Below are positions 14,548 to 21,300 of a stretch of DNA of 21,429 nucleotides, piece after piece (the first letter of the stretch is position 1; every line of letters starts with the position of its first letter). The DNA comes from an uncultured Candidatus Saccharibacteria bacterium (GTDB lineage Bacteria; Patescibacteriota; Saccharimonadia; Saccharimonadales; Saccharimonadaceae). The position numbers and the translations under genes are program-made. The notes beneath the pieces are model-generated. The model saw only the letters and a program-made list of their open reading frames with translations, was not told the DNA's origin and did no database searches. The stretch is from the NCBI GenBank assembly GCA_938042065.1, contig CALISG010000004.1:1-21429 (forward strand). The letters run 5' to 3'.

Positions 14548-17478
14548 CTACCAATTTTTCGGAGCACTCCTTGTCCAGCGTAGTGCTAAGTGTACGTGGT
14601 TACATGTATCATCATGAGGCACCAAGCCAGCACTAGACAATTTGCCGTCCATTCCTGAGCCAGCACGATTACCACAACCTTCCTGTCCGATACCAGCGCC
14701 TTGCGGTAGAACTTTGCTATCAAGGAGATATTGTAGCATGTCTATAGCGTTCTGGTCGCCGCCTGTTGTTGCTGTGCCGTTTATCATCGCTATATCGACA
14801 GCTTCTCCAACAGGGTGTAAGCTGTACCAAGCGTCAGGACTATCTTCGCGGACCAACGAGGATATATAGATAGGGTATTTTTTGGCGATATGCAGGATAA
14901 CTTGCAGTAATCTTTTGTCGACCGTCACGCCGTACGCCGCAGGTTGTCCATTTGCCATATTTTGGAACTGGTCGCCATCGTAGGTAATATTTGGATTATC
15001 GACAATCTGCTTGGCCAGGCTAATAACGTCGCCATCTGGCAAGGTGGCGCCAGGGCCGCTGGTGGTTGATCCTGAGCCTGAACCTGCTGCTGATTTCGTT
15101 TTATCTGGATCCTCATCCATACCATCGACAGTGCGTTTGTCGATTTGGTATAGGTTATATAGGGCGCGCTGCCGGCTGTCGACGGTGCATTCTTTGGTGT
15201 TTATGATGCTAGCTTGGTTGCAAGTGTCTATCCAGTCTTGCAGCTCGCTATTACTCTTTACTTTGCCGTCTTCGTCGATATCGCCGGAAGCGCTTAATTC
15301 GCTAGCTACTTGATCAGGCTCTATACCCATATAATCAGTTGGTACGCCGTATTGAACGTCGCAGGCTGGACCGACAGCGATGTCTTTTTCGTTGGCTAGC
15401 ACCGAGTTTTGCGTGCATTTGTTCTCGTCAATGATATTTTTGGCATAAGCCGACGGATTAAATAGATTAAACAGCGACGAGGTAGATATCGACGAGATAG
15501 CCGATACGAACGCTAATGGACTCGATGCCATACCTAAATACGGTACGAATCGTATAGCGATTGACCCCAGGAAAGTATTCGGACTAGAGATGTCGAATGG
15601 GCTGTGTGTCAAGCGGTCTTCTTCGGCTAGAGCAATACGCTCGGGCTGGACAATTTGCTCGTCGAAGGCAACTTTTTGCTGGACGGTTAGCGGTGCATTG
15701 CCAGTGTAGCTGGCTTGGTCGGCCATGCTGTTTGATAAGCCCACGCCAGTGATGTCGCCGACATCAGTGCCAGTTGCTCCCTTGGTTTTGTCGCCTAGGA
15801 AGTATTCGGCTAATGCTTTCATGTCTACCCATTTGGTGAATGCGTCAATAGAGGTCTGTACAATACTTCCCATGACTGAACTGAGTTTTTCTTGGACAGT
15901 ATCGAAAGTCAATAAGCCTTCGATGAGCAGCTCTCCGCCTACCCAGGCCCAGCCAATCGGTCCTAGTCCAGCCCTGAGGCCGTCAAAAACATCGACGCCG
16001 ACTTCGGCTGCTGTCGAGCCGATCAGGTCGCATCCCATTTTGACAGGTTCGCTATTGACAACGCCTAGATAGGTGGCTAGAGTGCCGCCAACTCCTGGTA
16101 TATACGACGACGAGCTGCCAGCGGTGCCGAGACCCATAGTATATTTCATCAGTTTAGCGTCGGTGGCGGGTTTTTTGATAGTACCGTCGGACTTAGTGTA
16201 TGATTGAGTGAGGATAGTCGCTACGTTGTTGACCATTTCTGGGGTGGCTTCGCCCTTTTTGATTGCATCAGCGGCTGTCAAAAAGGTATAACCTAGTTTA
16301 GCGTACTGGGCGATTCGAAAAGCCTTATTGATATTGACTGCCACATTTGGCGCCTTGGCTGCCGCGCAGATTCCTTGAGCCATCATTAGCTTGACGTCGT
16401 TCCCTTTCTTTTTGGTGGCTTTTTTGGCTTCTTTTGTAGCGTAATCACCAGCTTGTTCGGCGATTTCTTTATTCAGTTTATCAGCCGCTTTGTCTTCTAT
16501 TTTCGTTAATTCGTCTGTGGCTTCGGTTAGAGCTTTTCTGGTTTTTTTGGAGTTTAACTTTTCTGCTACTTTTTTGGTGACGCCTATTTTCTTGAGGAAC
16601 TTGACCGCGGCGTCGTCAACCCAGTTCACCCAGCGCGGATTATAGGCGCGCCGGAAAGCGTTGCGAAGTTTAGGGTTATTGCGCAGCGCCTTTTTGAAAT
16701 CTTTGGCGGATATTTTTTCGCCGTCTATCAGATAGTGAGCTGGCCGCTTGCCGCCGATTAACTTGCCTTTTTCGATAACTTCGCCAGCTTCATCTAGAGC
16801 TTTGACGCCGGCTTTGTCGAGCTGTTTGAGCTGGTAATTAGTTGGTTTGTGAAAGCGGCAGGCGATTTTAACTAATGTACAAGAACCAGATGTGGCATTA
16901 TCAGCCAGGCGCCGCGACAAAATTCGGTTTGATCGCGACGATGATGTATATTGCTGCTGATCGATATTGGTGACGATTGACTCTTTGATGGATACCAGTA
17001 ACGAGCCCATGATGCTAGTCGACGAACCGATACCAACAGCACCAACCAGTAGCATGCTGGCTACCGCGCCAGTCGGGCCAAATCGTTTGAGCTTATTCAT
17101 AGCCGAAAAGCCGCCTGATTTACCCTTGCCCTTCTTAGGCTTGTTTAGGTCTCTCGAGGTGTTGTCGCGCCAGCCGTCTTGCTGCTGCGACTGCTTCTCT
17201 TTGTTATTGATATTGCCAGCGGCGTCGCCACTACTATTACCGCTACCGCTAGCCGCTTCGTTGCCGCGTTTGGCTGGTTTTTTATTCTCCATCCTCGACA
17301 AATTTCGGCTGACGGTATCATCCCAGTGCGCCTGGCTCGGCGACATTTCGCGCTCCCAGGCGTCGAAATCGTCGGCATGGCCTTGGTCTGTGGGTGTCTG
17401 CATCTGACGCTCCCACTGGTCAAAGTCGTCGGCGTTGTCTTGGCTGGTGTCTGGTCTTTCTCTTGTACCTAGCGGCAT
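14548..17478 (-). CDS. Large membrane secretion-system protein with C-terminal LAS/M15-like zinc-peptidase domain
   Basis: A 976-residue protein, probably the VirB6-position or scaffold component of the type IV system. Residues 1-130 are polar and disordered, with a duplicated ADDFDxWERxM motif (16-26, 35-45) and a related pair, WDDTVSRNL (52-60) and WRDNTSRDL (103-111). A membrane helix lies at about 135-161. A Lys/Glu-rich helical region (about 200-370) precedes further hydrophobic segments at about 465-540 and 640-690. The C-terminal domain (about 820-976) has SLHPVGEAVD, an exact fit to the SxHxxGxAxD zinc-site pattern of LAS peptidases, and a final NHVHLAL. A catalytic Asp/Glu at the usual place before the last His is not obvious, so activity is uncertain. 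TATAAT ends 6 nt before the ATG and there is no Shine-Dalgarno sequence. The VirB6 analogy is inference. Confidence 0.7.
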   Translation of the reverse strand: MPLGTRERPDTSQDNADDFDQWERQMQTPTDQGHADDFDAWEREMSPSQAHWDDTVSRNLSRMENKKPAKRGNEAASGSGNSSGDAAGNINNKEKQSQQQDGWRDNTSRDLNKPKKGKGKSGGFSAMNKLKRFGPTGAVASMLLVGAVGIGSSTSIMGSLLVSIKESIVTNIDQQQYTSSSRSNRILSRRLADNATSGSCTLVKIACRFHKPTNYQLKQLDKAGVKALDEAGEVIEKGKLIGGKRPAHYLIDGEKISAKDFKKALRNNPKLRNAFRRAYNPRWVNWVDDAAVKFLKKIGVTKKVAEKLNSKKTRKALTEATDELTKIEDKAADKLNKEIAEQAGDYATKEAKKATKKKGNDVKLMMAQGICAAAKAPNVAVNINKAFRIAQYAKLGYTFLTAADAIKKGEATPEMVNNVATILTQSYTKSDGTIKKPATDAKLMKYTMGLGTAGSSSSYIPGVGGTLATYLGVVNSEPVKMGCDLIGSTAAEVGVDVFDGLRAGLGPIGWAWVGGELLIEGLLTFDTVQEKLSSVMGSIVQTSIDAFTKWVDMKALAEYFLGDKTKGATGTDVGDITGVGLSNSMADQASYTGNAPLTVQQKVAFDEQIVQPERIALAEEDRLTHSPFDISSPNTFLGSIAIRFVPYLGMASSPLAFVSAISSISTSSLFNLFNPSAYAKNIIDENKCTQNSVLANEKDIAVGPACDVQYGVPTDYMGIEPDQVASELSASGDIDEDGKVKSNSELQDWIDTCNQASIINTKECTVDSRQRALYNLYQIDKRTVDGMDEDPDKTKSAAGSGSGSTTSGPGATLPDGDVISLAKQIVDNPNITYDGDQFQNMANGQPAAYGVTVDKRLLQVILHIAKKYPIYISSLVREDSPDAWYSLHPVGEAVDIAMINGTATTGGDQNAIDMLQYLLDSKVLPQGAGIGQEGCGNRAGSGMDGKLSSAGLVPHDDTCNHVHLALRWTRSAPKNW

Positions 17479-17484
17479 AATCTT

Positions 17485-17490
17485 ATTATA
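17485..17490 (-). promoter_or_regulatory. Internal -10 element before the 976-aa gene
   Basis: A perfect TATAAT on the - strand, 6 nt before the ATG at 17478, in the 26-bp gap after virB4. The nearest purine-rich stretch (AAAAAGG) is about 14 nt away, too far for a normal ribosome site. It predicts a leaderless internal transcript for the 976-aa protein and the wall hydrolase genes. Confidence 0.5.
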
Positions 17491-17504
17491 ACCTTTTTAA
17501 GCTA

Positions 17505-19352
17505 TTATGTCTGCTCCTCGGCAGCGGCTGCGGCGGCTTGTTGTAGTGTTGCCTGCGGGTTGGTGGTAATCAGGCCAGTTTCGGTGTCGCTGGCGACAAT
17601 CTGGATATGAACGTGATTCTGCCCGGCAAAGAATAACCCCTGCCCGACTGGGAAGTTAGCTAGGCGCTTACGCTCTTCTTCGGTTAATTTGAAAACGTCG
17701 CCAAGCACATCAACGGCGCTCGACGATTGCTTTAGCAGTAACTGCATTGATGAGTTCGAAACAATGGCGCGGCCCATTTTGCTGCCCATGAAGTCCTCGA
17801 CGTCCTGAGTGATAGTCGTCAGGCCCAGGTAATATTTACGAGCGCGCTTGGCTAAACTAAACATAAAGTTCGCCGAGTCGTCATATTTCATCAGCTGCCA
17901 AGCCTCATCGACGATTAACATACGCTTTTTCTGCTGGGTGCGGACAATATTCCAAATGTGGCTAAGGACGATATACATGGCCACTGGCCGCAATTCGTCC
18001 TCGAGGTCGCGAATATTAAAGACCACCATATTGTTGTTGATATCAATATTGCTCTGCTGACTAAAGATACCAGCAAACGTGCCAGTGGTATATTTGCGCA
18101 GGCGCTGCGCTAACTGCGGGCCGGTACCGCCCATGTGTAACAGAGTATCGTATAGGTCGCCCATTGTCGGCGGTACCGAAGTGTGCGTCAGTGGATCGCT
18201 AGTGATGCCGACGCGAGCGTAAGTATCAATCAAGCCTTGGTCGAGGTCGGCCTCTTCGGATGGCGATAAGCCGATACCAGCGCTATTAGCTGAAGCTCCG
18301 CCCAGCATCAGCCGCAGCAACCCGTGCAGCGTCACTAGATTGGCACGCAGGGCGTCGTCGGCTTCTTCGTTATCGATAACTTTTGGCAGATCAAAAGGAT
18401 TGATTCGCGTGTCGCTGCTGAGGCTGAGCCGAATATAGCTGCCGCCAACAGCGTCGCTTAGCCGCTGGTACTCGTTTTCCGGGTCGATAATCAGGATATC
18501 GGCGCCCATCATCATGCTGCGAAGAGCCTCTAGCTTGACAGTAAATGACTTGCCAGCGCCAGACTTAGCGAATACTACCATGTTGGCGTTCTCTAGCGTG
18601 TAGCGGTCGAAAATCACCAAGCCGTTGTTGTGCATATTGATACCGTACAAAATACCGTTTTCTTGGGTTAAGTCGGCGCTAGTGAACGGAAAGCTGGTGC
18701 TGACGGCGCCAGTGTTCATATTGCGGCGAATTTGCAGCTGGTCGCTCATTTGCGGCACCGTACTGTTGAGGCCTTGTTCTTGCTGGCTAGAAGCGGTTTT
18801 GCTATAAACCAGCATCTGCCCGAAAAATGTCTCGATCGAGTGCTGTACATAGCCTAATTCCTCTAAGCTATCGCCGTAAATCGTCACGTACAGGCCGTAG
18901 CGGAAAAAGCGCTCTGATCCGACTTGCAGCTCGTCGCGTAGCTCTTCGGCATCTTGCAGAGCGGCTTCTTTGGCTGGGTCGCGCGTCTTGCCTTTTTCGG
19001 CATTAATCGCCATATCGGCCTCTAGCTGAGTAACTTTTTTGCGCAAATTTTTGAGGACAATCGCTGTATCGACAGGATAAATAAACATACTGATATCGAG
19101 GACTTGATCAATGTTAATTAATCCCGATAGCCAGCCCGTATACAACCGGCGCGGATAGCCGTAGACATACATAGTTCGGCCGTATTTGGTGCCGATACGG
19201 AAATAAGCCGAATGGATTTCGAGGCTGCTCGGCGCGATTAAGTCGCGCAGCGTGGTCATACCCTTGAGGAAAGCTTGTTCGACCTCTGCCTGCTCGCGCT
19301 CGCGCTGCTGGGCGGCGATATCTAGCGGATCCATCTTTTTCTTGCGGGCCAT
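17505..19352 (-). CDS. virB4: VirB4-family type IV secretion ATPase
   Basis: A 615-residue ATPase that powers substrate transfer or pilus assembly at the inner face of the membrane. The N-terminal part (about 30-240) is the CagE/TrbE/VirB-type domain (YFRIGTKYGRTMYVYGYPRR; FFRYGLYVTIYGDS). The motor domain has Walker A FAKSGAGKSFTVK (about 262-272), IIDPENEY, and Walker B with the catalytic Glu in MLIVDEAWQLMKY (about 478), followed by TQDVEDFM and the arginine-finger region. I chose the ATG at 19352, with AGGAGG 7 nt upstream; the GTG one codon earlier sits only 4 nt from it. TGATG links it to the TraC-like gene. The tail is Ala/Gln-rich. No VirD4 coupling ATPase is in the window. Confidence 0.92.
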   Translation of the reverse strand: MARKKKMDPLDIAAQQREREQAEVEQAFLKGMTTLRDLIAPSSLEIHSAYFRIGTKYGRTMYVYGYPRRLYTGWLSGLINIDQVLDISMFIYPVDTAIVLKNLRKKVTQLEADMAINAEKGKTRDPAKEAALQDAEELRDELQVGSERFFRYGLYVTIYGDSLEELGYVQHSIETFFGQMLVYSKTASSQQEQGLNSTVPQMSDQLQIRRNMNTGAVSTSFPFTSADLTQENGILYGINMHNNGLVIFDRYTLENANMVVFAKSGAGKSFTVKLEALRSMMMGADILIIDPENEYQRLSDAVGGSYIRLSLSSDTRINPFDLPKVIDNEEADDALRANLVTLHGLLRLMLGGASANSAGIGLSPSEEADLDQGLIDTYARVGITSDPLTHTSVPPTMGDLYDTLLHMGGTGPQLAQRLRKYTTGTFAGIFSQQSNIDINNNMVVFNIRDLEDELRPVAMYIVLSHIWNIVRTQQKKRMLIVDEAWQLMKYDDSANFMFSLAKRARKYYLGLTTITQDVEDFMGSKMGRAIVSNSSMQLLLKQSSSAVDVLGDVFKLTEEERKRLANFPVGQGLFFAGQNHVHIQIVASDTETGLITTNPQATLQQAAAAAAEEQT

Positions 19353-20230
19353 CACCTAACCTCCTCGTGGGTGTACGGATTATTACCTTCGCCCTTGCGG
19401 ACGTATAGCGACGCTACATCGCCAAAGTCGTCAAGCGGCTCTCGTACAGCTGTATCTGGATTATATATATTGTAGTATAATTCGCCTAGCTGCTTGGTAT
19501 TGAGCTGAATAGAATAAACGCCAACGCGCATTAGCCCGCCGATTACCGAATCGACGCGGTTTTTGATTTCTTCTTTGGCCTTGGCGTAGGTTTGGGTGTC
19601 GATTTTGGTGACATTTTCTTTTTTGCTACCAAATAATATCGAGAATATCCCCTTGCTCTGTTGGACGATATTGGTAACGTCGCCAGTCGGAAAATACGGA
19701 ATGACCACAAAAAAGCTTTTGTCCATGATGTTAGCTTCTTGCGACAAAACATCGATAAAGTTGATATAATCGTCCATCAATACGCCTAGCAGCATGTTGT
19801 CCTGGTCGCGCCGCAGAGCGTCGAGCTTATCGAGATACGGGCCGATATCGACCCGCTGCGAGCGAATGAATATTTGAATTGGAAAATACAAAGCATTGAG
19901 GAAGTCTTGATAGCTTAGCTCGACGCCGTCGCGTTCGCGCGAGCTCATCAGGTCGAAGTTGATCGATTTGCAAGCAACAATAGCGCGAAACGATCCGTCG
20001 TTCATCACCACCATGCTGTCGCGTAATTCTGAAAAAATCAGGGAATTTTGGGTGCTAGTGGCCTTTGGCTGTTCTTTGCCCTTGCCCTTTTTCGGGTCGG
20101 TCGATGATGGTGCGCCAGGATTGCCAGCGGGGTCGCCTGGTGTCGCGATATTTTGCCCAGAACCAGCAATAGCCGGCGGCATTGGCGCTGGCATTGGTGC
20201 TTGATTCGGCGGTAAATTGTTTGGCGGCAC
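19352..20230 (-). CDS. TraC-like domain protein of the type IV secretion system
   Basis: A 292-residue protein. Residues 1-55 are Pro/Ala-rich and disordered, ending in a Lys/Gly patch (KKGKGKEQPK). Residues 60-240 match the TraC-like N-terminal domain seen next to VirB4 in Patescibacteria: LIFSELRDSMVVMNDGSFRA, SINFDLMSSRE, LNALYFPIQIFIRSQRVDI, then FFVVIPYFP. In F-type TraC such a domain is fused to the ATPase; here it is a separate gene whose stop overlaps the virB4 start, so the two products probably form one complex. I chose the GTG at 20230: AAGGAG lies 5 nt upstream, whereas the GTG at 20236 overlaps that Shine-Dalgarno sequence. It follows the PrgI gene after 18 nt. Confidence 0.8.
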   Translation of the reverse strand: MPPNNLPPNQAPMPAPMPPAIAGSGQNIATPGDPAGNPGAPSSTDPKKGKGKEQPKATSTQNSLIFSELRDSMVVMNDGSFRAIVACKSINFDLMSSRERDGVELSYQDFLNALYFPIQIFIRSQRVDIGPYLDKLDALRRDQDNMLLGVLMDDYINFIDVLSQEANIMDKSFFVVIPYFPTGDVTNIVQQSKGIFSILFGSKKENVTKIDTQTYAKAKEEIKNRVDSVIGGLMRVGVYSIQLNTKQLGELYYNIYNPDTAVREPLDDFGDVASLYVRKGEGNNPYTHEEVR

Positions 20231-20248
20231 CCCCACTCCTTTCTTTGC

Positions 20249-21244
20249 CTAGCGCAGCGAAATGAATACTTCGCTGTCTTCTTTCTTCTGTTTGACTCGA
20301 TCTACTTCGTGCTGCAGGGCGGCGATCGACAAGCCGCTATTATTAGCTAAACTAATTATATCATCTGAAGCTGCTGTTGCGCTAGTGTTTGCTGTTGGTT
20401 CGGTTGGCTTGGTTGGCTTGGTTGGCTCTGTTGAGCTAGCTTGAATAGGACTGTTGGCAGTTGTGTTGCTTTGCTGGCTCGTAGGCTGGATAACTGATTG
20501 GTGAATGGTCGGGTAAGGGTTGAACTTTGGTAAATGTTCATCGTTTTGCACGGCCGTATCACCGACGTCATCATTATCAAAGGCTTGAGGCGCCTGAGGC
20601 GGTGCCGCCTGGTTAGCTGTCGGCTGCGGTGTTGGCGCTTGTGTCTGCGCTTGATAATACATATTTTGGATAATTCGGTCGTGGCGCTCTTGGTCTGCCC
20701 GCGAAATCATAGCGTCGAACTTTCTGGCGACACTGCCGTCTTCGTCGAGCATGCCAACCGTTTGCTGAGCTGCGTAATATTGGTCTGACACCATCGAACT
20801 GTTCGGGGTTGGTTCGGTGGTATGGCGGATCGACCAACCCTTGGTGTCGGCGATATCTGCTAGATACGACAGGCGCTTTTCGGTCTCCATCTGCGATAGG
20901 TCCTTTGTCAGATGCTCGTCGACAGCCTTTGGCACGGTTATCTCGATCAGCGATTCGATACCGTCGGGCGACCAGACGCGCTTGCGCGGCTTCAGCCTAT
21001 AAGAGATAATAGCTGCTACATAGATCTCCATCGGCTGATCCTTGCGCAGCGGCAGCGCCAACACGGTGAAAAATATGATAACTGGCAAAGGAATAATTGC
21101 CAAACCGATAAATATCTGACCCAATCCCCAGGCTAAGGCAACAGCAACAGCAGCAATTATCAGGTAGATGAACTGCCGAAAACTAAACGGTCCGATCAGC
21201 TTGTCTTCTGCCTCGACGTCTTGTGCGACTTTATATTCTGCCAT
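20249..21244 (-). CDS. PrgI-family inner-membrane protein (VirB3-like) with long disordered tail
   Basis: A 331-residue protein. The N-terminal 75 residues are a typical PrgI domain: YKVAQDVEAEDKLIGPFSFR, then two membrane helices (about 25-45 and 48-68) and LPLRKDQPMEIYVAAIISYR. PrgI proteins sit beside VirB4 and fill the VirB3 position in type IV systems of monoderm bacteria. Residues 75-190 form a soluble region, and 190-290 are rich in Gln, Pro, Thr and Asn with a PTKPTKPTEPT repeat. The C-terminus (ISLANNSGLSIAALQHEVDR and EVFISLR) looks ordered and conserved in style, perhaps a docking peptide; this is inference. TATAAT lies 7 nt before the ATG and no Shine-Dalgarno sequence is seen, so the transcript may be leaderless. 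Confidence 0.85.
   Translation of the reverse strand: MAEYKVAQDVEAEDKLIGPFSFRQFIYLIIAAVAVALAWGLGQIFIGLAIIPLPVIIFFTVLALPLRKDQPMEIYVAAIISYRLKPRKRVWSPDGIESLIEITVPKAVDEHLTKDLSQMETEKRLSYLADIADTKGWSIRHTTEPTPNSSMVSDQYYAAQQTVGMLDEDGSVARKFDAMISRADQERHDRIIQNMYYQAQTQAPTPQPTANQAAPPQAPQAFDNDDVGDTAVQNDEHLPKFNPYPTIHQSVIQPTSQQSNTTANSPIQASSTEPTKPTKPTEPTANTSATAASDDIISLANNSGLSIAALQHEVDRVKQKKEDSEVFISLR
20402..20428. repeat. 9-bp tandem repeat in the PrgI gene
   Basis: Three copies of GGTTGGCTT (the last ends in C), in frame, encode the Pro-Thr-Lys/Glu repeat in the disordered tail of the PrgI protein. The repeat number may vary between strains. Confidence 0.75.
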
Positions 21245-21251
21245 ACTGCTT

Positions 21252-21257
21252 ATTATA
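21252..21257 (-). promoter_or_regulatory. -10 element of the PrgI-led operon
   Basis: A perfect TATAAT on the - strand, 7 nt before the PrgI ATG; the -35 region (CTACAT at 17 nt) is poor. An interrupted inverted repeat, CATAA-N7-TTATG (21261-21277), lies just upstream and could be an operator. A leaderless or near-leaderless start is predicted. Confidence 0.5.
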
Positions 21258-21300
21258 GCGCATAAGAATACTTTATGTAGCTGCTAGTACGCCGCGTATC

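Noticed and set aside
14548..15030. M23 (lysostaphin-type) peptidase for the C-terminal domain of the 976-aa protein
   Set aside because: The order SxHxxGxAxD then HxH with about 65 residues between fits M15/VanY-type LAS enzymes; the M23 pattern of a GxxxHxxxD-type first site and the surrounding beta motifs is not seen.
16967..17407. 146-codon + strand frame opposite the 976-aa gene
   Set aside because: It is antisense to a clearly coding region with domain matches; its composition (Ser/Pro/Leu) is that of a shadow frame.
19345..19360. Frameshift splitting one VirB4 gene into two
   Set aside because: The upstream product is a distinct TraC-like domain, the second gene has its own AGGAGG and a complete N-terminal VirB4 domain, and the TGATG junction is typical of coupled genes.
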